Positions 54,945-63,974 of a DNA stretch of 64,000 bases are shown piece after piece. Below the pieces are notes generated by a model. That model saw only the letters and a program-made list of their open reading frames with translations, was not told the origin of the DNA and did not search any database. The stretch spans positions 62,001-126,000 of the forward strand of contig NZ_STGU01000009.1 in assembly GCF_004912135.1 (NCBI RefSeq), read 5' to 3'. Positions within the stretch are counted from its first letter, which is position 1. Each line of letters begins with the position of its first letter. A program made the position numbers and the translations under genes. The stretch is from Rhizobium rosettiformans W3. GTDB lineage: Bacteria > Pseudomonadota > Alphaproteobacteria > Rhizobiales > Rhizobiaceae.

Positions 54945-55034
54945 GAATCAGCCATCGGATGGGGCGACCTCGGGGTCGCGGAATTTGCGTCTTGGAGTGG
55001 CGGCAAGCGGGCGTCAGGCTACAGACCTCACGCC

Positions 55035-55083
55035 AAAAAACCCGGACCTTCCCGCAGCTCTTCAAGCCACCGGGAGGGCCGGG
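55035..55083 (-). terminator. Strong terminator hairpin upstream of ileS
   Basis: CCCGGACCTTCCCG (55041-55054) pairs with CGGGAGGGCCGGG (55071-55083), a near-perfect 12-13-bp stem with a 16-nt loop; on the minus strand it ends in TTTTTT. It lies 110 bp after the BrnA-like stop, and 91 bp before ileS. It probably ends the BrnA-like transcript; an attenuator in the ileS leader is an alternative. Confidence 0.8.
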
Positions 55084-55193
55084 CCAATAATTCGAATGAT
55101 CCGGGCCGCCGAAAGATACGTCATGTCGCCGCGTTCTTTAGGGGTTTTTCGTTCCGAAAGGAAGGGGCAAGATGGAGCGCCGTGCGTGGCTTC

Positions 55194-55433
55194 CTACTCG
55201 CTGCTCTCCGCCTCGACGACCGCACGCAGGGCGTCGTTGATGCGGTCCTGCCAGCCGGGGCCGTCCTTCTGGAAGTGTTCGAGGATCGCGCTGTCGAGCT
55301 TGATCGAGACCAGTTCCTTAACCTGCGGCGGCGCGCGGCGCTCGACCACCGGGGCTGCGGGCTTCTTCGCGGGCTTGAACAGAGCCTCGGCGGCATCCTT
55401 CGGATTGGCGGGTCTGCGCGGCGTCGTGGCCAT
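55194..55433 (-). CDS. BrnA-like antitoxin (DUF4415), orphan
   Basis: A 79-residue protein with a ribbon-helix-helix-like C-terminus VSIKLDSAILEHFQKDGPGW-QDRINDALRAVV typical of BrnA/DUF4415 antitoxins. In BrnT-BrnA modules this domain represses the operon and neutralises the BrnT RNase. No brnT reading frame is visible on either side, so it is an orphan. The N-terminal third is basic and low-complexity. ATG at 55433; earlier start is not conserved. A strong terminator lies downstream. Confidence 0.75.
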   Translation of the reverse strand: MATTPRRPANPKDAAEALFKPAKKPAAPVVERRAPPQVKELVSIKLDSAILEHFQKDGPGWQDRINDALRAVVEAESSE

Positions 55434-55535
55434 GGGTTGCCTTTCGGGCTGTCTCAACTGATGTGCTGGTCGCACTAGGCGGCAATGCGGCCGAGGCGTC
55501 AAGCGGTGATGGCCGGCGTTGCCCGCAGGCGGCGC

Positions 55536-55979
55536 TCAGCCCGAGCGTGAAAGGTCGGCGAAGAAATCCGCCTTGGCGAGGCGCCGGGCGATCAGGATGC
55601 CGATGAGCAGGGCCGCAACGAAGATCGCCGCCGACGCATGGCCGAGGCCGAGTGCGGGGATCGATGCACCCGGGCAGAAGCCGGCAATGCCCCAGCCGAT
55701 TCCGAAGACGGCGGAGCCGCCGATCAGCTTCGCGTCGATGTCGTTCGCCTTGGGCAGGCGGAAGGTCGCATCGAAGAGCGGCTTTTGCCGGCTGCGGAAA
55801 AGGAGCGCGTAGCCGGGTGCTGCAATCGACAAAGCGCCGGCCATGACAAAGGCGAGGCTCGGATCGAAGCTGCCGGCGAGGTCGAAGAAGTTGAGGACCT
55901 TGGCGGGGTTTGCCATGCCCGAGAGAACGATGCCGGTCCCGAACAGGGCGCCAATGAAGAAAACGATGAGGAACCGCAT
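55536..55979 (-). CDS. YeeE/YedE family membrane protein, second half
   Basis: A 147-residue member of the YeeE/YedE (DUF395/sulfur transport) family with FIGALFGTGIVLSGMANPAK, FGIGWGIAGFCPGASIPALG (conserved Cys), and a last helix. Its ATG overlaps the preceding gene's stop by one base, and the two together match one full-length YeeE, so they form a two-gene transporter. Family members import thiosulfate or related sulfur compounds. Substrate is inferred. Confidence 0.88.
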   Translation of the reverse strand: MRFLIVFFIGALFGTGIVLSGMANPAKVLNFFDLAGSFDPSLAFVMAGALSIAAPGYALLFRSRQKPLFDATFRLPKANDIDAKLIGGSAVFGIGWGIAGFCPGASIPALGLGHASAAIFVAALLIGILIARRLAKADFFADLSRSG

Positions 55980-56407
55980 CAGATCGAGACCCCGAAGACA
56001 TGACGGATGAGGAAGACGGTGACGATCGCGAAGGCCATGAAGGTGGCGGTTGCGGCCATCGAGCGGCGCGAGAGGCGCGCCATGCCGCAGATGCCATGGC
56101 CGGAGGTGCAGCCGGAACCGAAGGTGACACCGATGCCGGCAATCAGGCCGCCGATGATCAGGGCGGTGGTGGAGACCGGTACCGAATAGTCGACCTCGTA
56201 GCCGCCGACCGATAGAGCGAGCGGCGCCAGGATCGCGCCGGCGAGGAAAGCGGCTTTCCAGGACCAGTCGGCGCCGAGCGGCGGCAGGATGCCGCCGATG
56301 ATCGCGGTCATGCCGGCGATGCGGCCCCAAGTCAGCATCAGGAGAAGTGCCGAGAAGCCGATCAGCAGGCCTCCGGCGAAAGACATCAAGGGGGTGAATT
56401 CGGTCAA
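55979..56407 (-). CDS. YeeE/YedE family membrane protein, first half
   Basis: A 142-residue partner of the downstream gene; multiple hydrophobic helices and conserved FGSGCTSGHGICGMARLSRR, containing two Cys thought to handle sulfur. Start choice: TTG at 56407 with GGAG six bases upstream (GGAGACTGACTTG); a GTG at 56437 has no Shine-Dalgarno. An imperfect palindrome of 20 bp lies about 40 bp upstream (56449-56468), suitable as an operator for an ArsR-type repressor, which is not present in the window. Confidence 0.85.
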   Translation of the reverse strand: MTEFTPLMSFAGGLLIGFSALLLMLTWGRIAGMTAIIGGILPPLGADWSWKAAFLAGAILAPLALSVGGYEVDYSVPVSTTALIIGGLIAGIGVTFGSGCTSGHGICGMARLSRRSMAATATFMAFAIVTVFLIRHVFGVSI

Positions 56408-56448
56408 GTCAGTCTCCAGCGTCGCCCGCCGGGTCACGGGCCGATCTT

Positions 56449-56468
56449 ACATATGACCATGCATATGT
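56449..56468. promoter_or_regulatory. Inverted repeat, candidate ArsR-type operator
   Basis: ACATATG (56449-56455), ACCATG, CATATGT (56462-56468). The dyad is upstream of the YeeE/YedE pair, where sulfide-responsive ArsR-family repressors (BigR/SqrR type) often bind AT-rich dyads. No such regulator gene is next to it. Confidence 0.5.
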
Positions 56469-56516
56469 GACGCTGAGCGGATGGGCAACTCACATCGATG
56501 ACGGCGGAGTGTTACC

Positions 56517-57497
56517 TCAGAAGGTAATCGCAGCGTCCAGCGGGCCGAGCGGCTTGACGCCGGAGAGCAGCGCCCTCGCCTCCTCCGCATCCTTGTGGAT
56601 CTGGGCGACGAGCGGATCCAGCCCGTCGAACTTCCATTCGTCGCGCAGGAATCCGAAGAGCGAGACGGAGCAGGTTTCGCCGTAGAGATCGCCGGAGAAA
56701 TCGAAGACGAAGGTTTCCAGCCATGGATCGCCATTGCTGGTGACGGTCGGACGATAGCCGAAACTGGCGACGCCATCGCGGATGATGCCATCGATCCGGC
56801 GGAAGCGGACGGCATAGATACCGGGACGCAAGGTTGCTTCCGGCGGCAGATGCATGTTGGCGGTGGGGAAGCCCAGCGTGCGGCCGAGCTGCTGGCCCTT
56901 CATGATCTCCGCTTCGACCGTGTAGCGATAGCCGAGGAGACCGGCGGCCTGGGCAACGTCGCCGTCTGCGATCAGGCCACGAATGCGGCTCGAGGAAATG
57001 ACTTCGGCGCCTTCATCGCGAAAGGCATCGACGAGGCTGACGCCGAAGCCGTGGCGGCTTCCGGCCTGCATGAGATAGGCGGGACCGCCTTCCCTTCCCT
57101 TGCCGAAATGGAAATCGAAGCCGGTCACGACCTCCTTGGCGCCGAGCCAGTCGCCCAGGATCGACTGGACGAAATCCTCGGCCGAGCGCTGCGAAAATTC
57201 CCGGTCGAAGGGGTATTCGATGACCGAATGGAAGCCCATGGCCTGAAGGATGCGGGCGCGCAAGGATGGCGGGGTGAGCCTGAAGACCGGCTTGTCCGGA
57301 TTGAAGACGGTGCGCGGATGGGGCTCGAAGGTCAGCACCAGAGCGGGCACCCCGAGCGTTTCGGCCCGCTCCAGCGCGCGCTTCAACACGGCCTGGTGGC
57401 CACGATGCACGCCATCAAAATTGCCGATCGCCACCACGCCGCCGCGCAGGGCTGCGGGCAGCGGTTCCTTCTTTTCATTGCGGTGAAAGATGGTCAT
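56517..57497 (-). CDS. ribF: Bifunctional riboflavin kinase / FAD synthetase
   Basis: RibF makes FMN from riboflavin and FAD from FMN. 326 residues: N-terminal FAD synthetase with VVAIGNFDGVHRGHQAVLKR and LTFEPHPRTVFNPDKP, and C-terminal flavokinase (LGFPTANMHLPPEATLRPGI, GDPWLETFVFDFSGDLYGET, LRDEWKFDGLDPLVAQIHKD). ATG 57497 chosen by family N-terminus. Neighbour of a TIGR01459 HAD gene (13-bp gap), a common rhizobial pair. Confidence 0.96.
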   Translation of the reverse strand: MTIFHRNEKKEPLPAALRGGVVAIGNFDGVHRGHQAVLKRALERAETLGVPALVLTFEPHPRTVFNPDKPVFRLTPPSLRARILQAMGFHSVIEYPFDREFSQRSAEDFVQSILGDWLGAKEVVTGFDFHFGKGREGGPAYLMQAGSRHGFGVSLVDAFRDEGAEVISSSRIRGLIADGDVAQAAGLLGYRYTVEAEIMKGQQLGRTLGFPTANMHLPPEATLRPGIYAVRFRRIDGIIRDGVASFGYRPTVTSNGDPWLETFVFDFSGDLYGETCSVSLFGFLRDEWKFDGLDPLVAQIHKDAEEARALLSGVKPLGPLDAAITF

Positions 57498-57510
57498 CTC
57501 AGCATGCGCC

Positions 57511-58362
57511 TCATGCCAGCCTGTGCATCCAGTATTGCGGCGCGACCTTCTCGCGATCGAGGAAGACATGCAGCTTGCCCTCGTCGGTCAGGCCGTTTGC
57601 CGTGTAATCCGCAGCGTGGATGCCGCCGGAGATGTAGAGAAGGTCGAGGCCGGCATCGACGGCACCCTTGACGTCGGTCGGCATGCCATCGCCGATGGCG
57701 AGCACGCGGGCCTTGTCGAAGTCGCCGCGGGCTTCCTTTGCCGCCGCCAGCGTTGCGGCGTAGATCGGTGCATGCGGCTTGCCGGCGATGCGGGTCTCGC
57801 CGCCGAGTGCTGTGTAAAATGCGGCAACAGCGCCGGCGCAGGGGATGATGCGGTGACCGCGCTCGACGACCAGATCCGGATTGGCGCAGATCAGCGGCAC
57901 CTTCCGGGCGACAAAATCCGTCAGCATGTCGCGGTAGTCTTCCGGTGTCTCGACCTCGTCGTCGAAGAAGCCGGTGCAGACCACGCAGTCTGCCTCTTCC
58001 TTCGAGACCACCTCCACGTCGAGACCGTCGAAAAGCGGCAGGTCGCGTTCGGGCCCGAGCAGGAATACCTTCTTCGGTCCGGCGGCGATCAGCGTGCGGG
58101 TGACATCGCCCGACGTGACAATGCGGTCATAGGCGCTGTCAGGAACACCGATGGCGCGCAGCTGCGGGATCACGCCGATCGCGGGTCGGGGTGAATTGGT
58201 GATCAGCACCACCGTCAGGCCCTTCTCCCGCGCGGCGGTCAGCGCTTCGCCGGCGAGCGGAAAGGCGTCGATGCCGTTGTGCAGCACGCCCCAGACATCG
58301 CAGAGAATGACGTCATAGGCGTCGGTTACGTCACCGAGGGTGGAAATGCTGTGGGTCATCAT
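57511..58362 (-). CDS. TIGR01459-family HAD-type hydrolase
   Basis: A HAD phosphatase of the TIGR01459 subfamily, 283 residues. Motif I VILCDVWGVLHNGIDAF, motif II VVLITNSPRPAIG, and a C-terminal VLAIGDGMPTDVKGAVDAGL. A C2-type cap lies in the middle. Start: two tandem ATGs at 58362 and 58359 after AGGACAG; either may serve. Substrate unknown; proximity to ribF hints at a sugar-phosphate or nucleotide phosphatase, possibly for riboflavin synthesis intermediates, but this is inference. Confidence 0.88.
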   Translation of the reverse strand: MMTHSISTLGDVTDAYDVILCDVWGVLHNGIDAFPLAGEALTAAREKGLTVVLITNSPRPAIGVIPQLRAIGVPDSAYDRIVTSGDVTRTLIAAGPKKVFLLGPERDLPLFDGLDVEVVSKEEADCVVCTGFFDDEVETPEDYRDMLTDFVARKVPLICANPDLVVERGHRIIPCAGAVAAFYTALGGETRIAGKPHAPIYAATLAAAKEARGDFDKARVLAIGDGMPTDVKGAVDAGLDLLYISGGIHAADYTANGLTDEGKLHVFLDREKVAPQYWMHRLA

Positions 58363-58467
58363 CTGTCCTGACTGCTCGAAGTGTGTCCGGTGACATGGCA
58401 AAGGACGGGCGGCAAGGCAAGGGGCAAGCGTCGCGAGGCCCGAAATTGGCAGCCGTTGCCTTTAGCG

Positions 58468-59823
58468 TTAGAGAAGGAAACGGGCTGCCAGCCCCAGCGC
58501 GCCTGCAGCGAGCAGCGTCTTGCCGATGCCGATATGGAAGCGGAAGATCAGGACGGCCGAGATGACGGCGATGACAAGCGCCTGCCAATCCAGCGACGAC
58601 CAGACCGGCTGCGGAACGGAGAGCGTCAGCGGACCTAGCTGTGCGAGATCGACCGGCTCCACCTGGTTAAACAAGACATGCAGCGCGAACCAGACGGCCA
58701 GATTGAGGATGACGCCGACGACGGCCGCGGTGATAGCGGATAACGCGGCACTCAAGAGACGGTTGCCGCGCAGCCGCTCGACATAGGGCGCACCGGCGAA
58801 GATCCAGATGAAGCTCGGAATGAAGGTGGCCCAGGCGGCGATCAGGCCACCGAGCAGGCCACCGATCAGCGGGTCGAGCACGCCGCTTTCCCGAAAGCCG
58901 GCGAGAAAGCCGACATAGGAGAGAACCAGGACGAGCGGTCCGGGTGTCGTCTCGGCCAGAGCCAGGCCGTCGAGCATTTCGCCGGGTTTGAGCCAGGCAT
59001 AATGATCGACGGCGACCTGAGCGACATAGGCCAGCACGGCATAGGCGCCGCCGAAGGTGACGAGCGCCATCTTTGAAAAGAAGCTTTGCACTTCGGGCAG
59101 AGCGGTTTCCGGCAGCGCCCACCACAGCAGCGGCAGAGGTGCGAGCCAGACCGCGATCCAGAACAGGAGCGTGGCCACCTGACTGGATAAGGGCGGACGC
59201 GCGCCGACCTCGGGCGATATCTCAGCCGTCGACGTTTCCCCGCCTCGTGCGTGAAGCAAGCCGATGAGCGCAGCAGCGAGCAGAACGAGCGGGAACGGCA
59301 CGGAGAACAGGAAGAGCGCGAAGAAGGCTGCGGCCGCCAGTCCCCGATGAAAACTCGTCTTCAGCGCCCGCTTTCCGATGCGGATGACAGCCTCGACGAC
59401 AATCGCCAGCACGGCCGCCTTCAAGCCGAAGAAGAGGCCGGTGACGAGGCTTGTCTCCTGATAAAGCGCGTAAAGAGCGGACAGTCCTAGGATGACGGCC
59501 AGGCCCGGTAGAACGAAGAGCAGGCCGGCGACAATGCCGCCGCGCACGCCATGCAGGAGCCAGCCGATATAGGTGGCAAGTTGTTGCGCCTCGGGGCCCG
59601 GAAGCAGCATGCAGTAGTTCAAGGCATGCAGATAACGGTCTTCATCGATCCAGCGCTTTTCCTCGACGCAGATCTTGTGCATCAGCGCGATCTGCGCGGC
59701 GGGACCGCCGAAGGAGAGGACGCCGATCCGGGCGAAGGCGGAGGTGAGCTCGGAAAATGTCGGGGATGCAGGGCGGTCGGTCAGGACCTGGGTGTCGTGA
59801 ATGTCGGTTTTTTTGGCCGGCAT
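58468..59823 (-). CDS. chrA: Chromate transporter, two-domain ChrA
   Basis: CHR-family efflux of chromate, 451 residues in two homologous halves. N-half: ARIGVLSFGGPAAQIALMHK, NYCMLLPGPEAQQLATYIGW; C-half: FFSKMALVTFGGAYAVLAYV, LALAETTPGPLVLVLSYVGF. The FGG and PGP motifs in both halves and 9-10 helices fit the long ChrA type. It is divergent from groES; the shared region holds the groESL promoter and CIRCE. A family member without resistance operon partners, so natural substrate may be sulfate-like or chromate. Confidence 0.93.
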   Translation of the reverse strand: MPAKKTDIHDTQVLTDRPASPTFSELTSAFARIGVLSFGGPAAQIALMHKICVEEKRWIDEDRYLHALNYCMLLPGPEAQQLATYIGWLLHGVRGGIVAGLLFVLPGLAVILGLSALYALYQETSLVTGLFFGLKAAVLAIVVEAVIRIGKRALKTSFHRGLAAAAFFALFLFSVPFPLVLLAAALIGLLHARGGETSTAEISPEVGARPPLSSQVATLLFWIAVWLAPLPLLWWALPETALPEVQSFFSKMALVTFGGAYAVLAYVAQVAVDHYAWLKPGEMLDGLALAETTPGPLVLVLSYVGFLAGFRESGVLDPLIGGLLGGLIAAWATFIPSFIWIFAGAPYVERLRGNRLLSAALSAITAAVVGVILNLAVWFALHVLFNQVEPVDLAQLGPLTLSVPQPVWSSLDWQALVIAVISAVLIFRFHIGIGKTLLAAGALGLAARFLL

Positions 59824-59848
59824 GCACCTTCCCTTTTTTCACGAGACG

Positions 59849-59880
59849 CTTGACTCGTTCGGAGCCTGTTCTTATCTCAG
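59849..59880 (+). promoter_or_regulatory. Sigma-32 (RpoH)-type promoter of groESL
   Basis: CTTGAC (59849-59854), 16 nt, CTTATCTCAG (59871-59880). This matches the alphaproteobacterial heat-shock consensus CTTGAC ... CYTATNTNNG. A start site near 59886 would fall at the CIRCE element, so heat-shock sigma factor and HrcA repressor both act here. Confidence 0.8.
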
Positions 59881-59885
59881 CGTCG

Positions 59886-59912
59886 CTGGCACTCCCTGAG
59901 GGAGAGTGCTAA
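59886..59912. promoter_or_regulatory. CIRCE element (HrcA operator)
   Basis: CTGGCACTC (59886-59894), nine-nucleotide spacer, GAGTGCTAA (59904-59912). The right arm is consensus, the left arm deviates at two positions from TTAGCACTC. Its place, 60 bp before groES, is standard. HrcA is expected elsewhere in the genome. Confidence 0.9.
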
Positions 59913-59971
59913 CAAATTCCGATGTGGTCCCGTCCGGGATCGCGAATGTCATTTGATCGAGGGATTAGACA

Positions 59972-60268
59972 ATGGCAAGCACCAATTTCCGTCCTCTGCA
60001 CGATCGCGTTGTCGTCAAGCGCGTCGAATCCGAAGAAAAGACCAAGGGCGGCATCATCATTCCCGACACCGCCAAGGAAAAGCCGGCTGAAGGCGAAGTC
60101 ATCGCCGTTGGTCCTGGCGCCCGCGACGAAAGCGGCAAGCAGGTTGCCCTCGACGTGAAGGTCGGCGACCGCGTTCTGTTCGGCAAGTGGTCCGGCACCG
60201 AGGTCAAGCTCGACGGCGTCGACCTGCTGATCATGAAGGAAGCCGACATCATGGGCATCATCGGCTGA
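59972..60268 (+). CDS. groES: Co-chaperonin GroES
   Basis: GroES (Hsp10), 98 residues, forms the heptameric lid of the chaperonin. [40 protein letters not shown] (mobile loop) and [13 protein letters not shown] are typical. Directly followed by groEL after 67 bp, and controlled by a sigma-32-type promoter plus CIRCE. Confidence 0.98.
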   Translation: MASTNFRPLHDRVVVKRVESEEKTKGGIIIPDTAKEKPAEGEVIAVGPGARDESGKQVALDVKVGDRVLFGKWSGTEVKLDGVDLLIMKEADIMGIIG

Positions 60269-60317
60269 TCTCAGCCTGGTCCCCACTTCCTTTTTAACCA
60301 AGTCAACAATGGGCTAG

Positions 60318-61992
<1,675 letters not shown>

Positions 61993-62029
61993 AATCAGGT
62001 CCATTGGAGCCGCCCATCACTTAAAGTGG

Positions 62030-62052
62030 TTCAGCGCGTCAAGCGCGCTGAA
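62030..62052 (+). repeat. Inverted repeat between the two 24-nt repeats
   Basis: TTCAGCGCG (62030-62038), TCAAG loop, CGCGCTGAA (62044-62052). A perfect 9-bp stem with a GC core in the groEL 3' region, without a following T-tract. Confidence 0.6.
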
Positions 62053-62054
62053 CT

Positions 62055-62078
62055 GGCGGCATGGACATGATGTAAGAC
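62055..62078 (+). repeat. 24-nt repeat, copy 2 (non-coding)
   Basis: Exact repeat of 61956-61979. It still reads as the groEL end including TAA, but has no gene before it. Probably a small tandem duplication remnant. Confidence 0.85.
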
Positions 62079-62120
62079 TTTCGGGTCTGACATCTGAGCC
62101 ATCCGGTTCAGTCTTTTGGA

Positions 62121-62150
62121 AGGGCGGCCCTCGGGTCGCCCTTTTTCTTT
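62121..62150 (+). terminator. Rho-independent terminator of groESL
   Basis: AGGGCG-GCCCTCGGGT-CGCCCT stem, followed by TTTTTCTTT. It is about 145 bp after groEL and is the likely end of the transcript. Confidence 0.75.
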
Positions 62151-62449
62151 GGCGTGCTCGTGCACCCAAAGATGGCGACGGCGGATGCCCAACTGAACTG
62201 TTGACAAAAAACTTTCTAATATTTCAATATCTGCGAAGTGAGATGCAAGCACTGCTCCATCACGAGCGTGAAAATGCTGTGTAATCTCCGTATATTATTT
62301 TATCCTAATATTTAGCTTTATTACCTTGGTCGAGTGTTCTGTGCCAAATCGAGACATCTACCGTTTTCAGCCGAAATAAAACATGGTATCCAGTGCGTTA
62401 ACTCCGGCGTGTCTAGCGTGTTGTTCTTCAAGCTTCTTGTGGGGGAAGC
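62151..62449. other. AT-rich non-coding region after groESL
   Basis: About 300 bp, clearly AT-richer than the rest of the window, above all 62200-62345. It has a consensus -35 TTGACA at 62201-62206 but no convincing -10 at 17 bp. It also has TATTATTTTATCCTAATATT at 62292-62311. No protein-coding frame is convincing. It could hold a promoter or a small RNA. Confidence 0.5.
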
Positions 62450-62527
62450 ATGAACGCCTGGCGGATCGCAAAATGCGCCGCCATGCAACGCGACATGGAT
62501 GCATCCGGAGCAATATGCGGCGATTGA
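62450..62527 (+). CDS. Possible 25-codon small ORF / leader peptide
   Basis: ATG at 62450 directly preceded by a strong GGGGGAAGC Shine-Dalgarno, then 25 codons (beginning MNAWRIAKCAAMQRDM) to TGA at 62525-62527. It is too short for standard gene tracks. It is upstream of the PAS-like gene and may act as a leader or be a small protein. Support is the ribosome site alone. Confidence 0.35.
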   Translation: MNAWRIAKCAAMQRDMDASGAICGD

Positions 62528-62700
62528 CTTCGTCCAGGTCTGTCGGTCGGAAGGCTGGCTGAGATGGACTTTTACGCTGTGCTTCCTCGATCAGGGGCGA
62601 GGATGCATGGTGGCGGTGGTGTGTTCACTGCTGCAACCGGAGGAACGAAGCTCCGTTCGGACGGGCATGCCGGCTCCGGCCGGAAGGGGTGGCTACGGCA

Positions 62701-63201
62701 GTGACTGCCGCAGGCCGGGAAGACAGTGGGCCGGTTCTGGCTATCGACTTGGGGAAAGCCTTGTTCAAAATAGCAAATGCCAATCTCGCGACCGCTTTCA
62801 GGGTCAGCGAACAGGACGGAAAAGGCCTGTTGGGGCAGCATGACTGCCGTTTTGGCCTGTCCGAAGACTGGACGGGCGATCTCACCAACGGGCTATTGAA
62901 GCTTGGGGAGAACGCCAGGGTCCTGCATGGCCTCGACAATGACGAATGCGGTCTGCTGACCGTCATGCGCTGCTATGAGCAGGCGGATCGCGGGCATATT
63001 TTGCGGCTGTTCGAGCAGGCTGCCACCCAGCCTTCGCGTTTCTGCTATTCCACCACCATCGTGACCGGCAGCCAGCACCGCCAGCCGGTCTTCTGCATCG
63101 GGGAATCCTCCGACTTCGAAGGCAGCGGCGGCAACATGGTCGGGCTTTTCATCTTTCCGCGGTTTCAGCTGCCGACAACCGTTTCCGTTTCACCCGTCTG
63201 A
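62701..63201 (+). CDS. Hypothetical PAS-like protein
   Basis: A protein of 166 residues whose middle (about 35-150) shows PAS-like alternation: FGLSEDWTGDLTNGLLKLGE, ARVLHGLDNDECGLLTVMRC, HILRLFEQAATQPSRFCYST. No kinase, EAL or DNA-binding domain. Several Cys and His residues are present. Start is uncertain: GTG at 62701 or 62689, both after GGAAGGGG. A different frame upstream (62499-62843) is open but has poor codon use. Function unknown; possibly a lone sensory PAS protein. The PAS call is a pattern judgement. Confidence 0.55.
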   Translation: MTAAGREDSGPVLAIDLGKALFKIANANLATAFRVSEQDGKGLLGQHDCRFGLSEDWTGDLTNGLLKLGENARVLHGLDNDECGLLTVMRCYEQADRGHILRLFEQAATQPSRFCYSTTIVTGSQHRQPVFCIGESSDFEGSGGNMVGLFIFPRFQLPTTVSVSPV

Positions 63202-63236
63202 CGCCGTTTCTCTTCAGGGACATCCGGGAGAAAGGA

Positions 63237-63250
63237 AGGCGTCCACCGAC
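63237..63250 (-). terminator. Small hairpin, possible terminator of the GST gene
   Basis: AGGCGTC (63237-63243), CACC-type loop, GACGCCT, then on the minus strand TCCTTTCTCC. It lies just after the GST stop. The stem is short but strong; T-content moderate. Confidence 0.5.
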
Positions 63251-63266
63251 GCCTCCCCTGACATGA

Positions 63267-63974
63267 TCAGCCGCGCGCCGGGATGTTGAGCCCCTTCTGG
63301 CTGGCAGGCCGGGCTTCGGCACGGGTCCACCATTCCTGCACGCGCGGGAAGTCGGCGAGGCCGAGATCGGTTTCACCGGCATAGAAGACCTTGAGCGCAC
63401 GCACCCAGGGCCAGGTGGCGATGTCGGCGATCGTATAGTCCTCGCCCGTCAACCACGGCCCTTTTTCCAATTGGGCTTCCAGCACACCGAGCAGACGGCG
63501 GGTTTCGTCACGATAGCGCTGGGCGGGGTAAGGGTTGTTCTCCACCTTGTCGGCGGCGAACTTGTAGAAATGGCCATACTGGCCGAACATCGGCCCGACA
63601 CCGCCCATCTGGAACATCAGCCATTGCAACACGGCATAACGTGCCGCTCCTTCCTTTGGCAGAAGCTTGCCGGTCTTGTCCGCGAGATAGATGAGAATGG
63701 CGCCGGACTCGAAGATGCCGATCGGCTTCCCATCGGGGCCATTGGGATCGATCAATGCGGGAATGCGACCGTTTGGGTTCAGCGAGACGAATTCCGGGCT
63801 CTTCTGTGCATTGCTGCCGAAATCAACGAGATGCGGTTCATAGGCCAGGCCCATTTCTTCCAGCGCAATGGAGGCCTTGACGCCATTCGGCGTCGGCAGG
63901 GAGTAAAGCTGGATGACGTCTGGATTGGCGGCTGGCCACTTGGTCGTGATCGGGAACGCGGAAAGATCTGCCAT
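63267..63974 (-). CDS. Glutathione S-transferase (YghU/Nu-type)
   Basis: A 235-residue GST with an N-terminal thioredoxin-like domain (VIQLYSLPTPNGVKASIALE, NPNGRIPALIDPNGPDG, IFESGAILIYLADKTGKLLP) and a helical C-domain (LQWLMFQMGGVGPMFGQYGH, DYTIADIATWPWVRALKVFY). TPNG with Thr/Asn near the N-terminus is the YghU-like catalytic region. It likely reduces disulfides or organic peroxides with glutathione. Promoter lies at or beyond the right edge of the window. Confidence 0.93.
   Translation of the reverse strand: MADLSAFPITTKWPAANPDVIQLYSLPTPNGVKASIALEEMGLAYEPHLVDFGSNAQKSPEFVSLNPNGRIPALIDPNGPDGKPIGIFESGAILIYLADKTGKLLPKEGAARYAVLQWLMFQMGGVGPMFGQYGHFYKFAADKVENNPYPAQRYRDETRRLLGVLEAQLEKGPWLTGEDYTIADIATWPWVRALKVFYAGETDLGLADFPRVQEWWTRAEARPASQKGLNIPARG

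Noticed and set aside
53268..55478. Long plus-strand frame (about 730 codons) opposite ileS
   Set aside because: Antisense shadow of ileS, and no similarity to any family.
62499..62843. Plus-strand frame of about 114 codons before the PAS-like gene
   Set aside because: Overlaps the PAS-like gene in another frame; its second half is Arg/Gly-rich shadow sequence and it has no ribosome site. The first half could be coding but there is no positive evidence.
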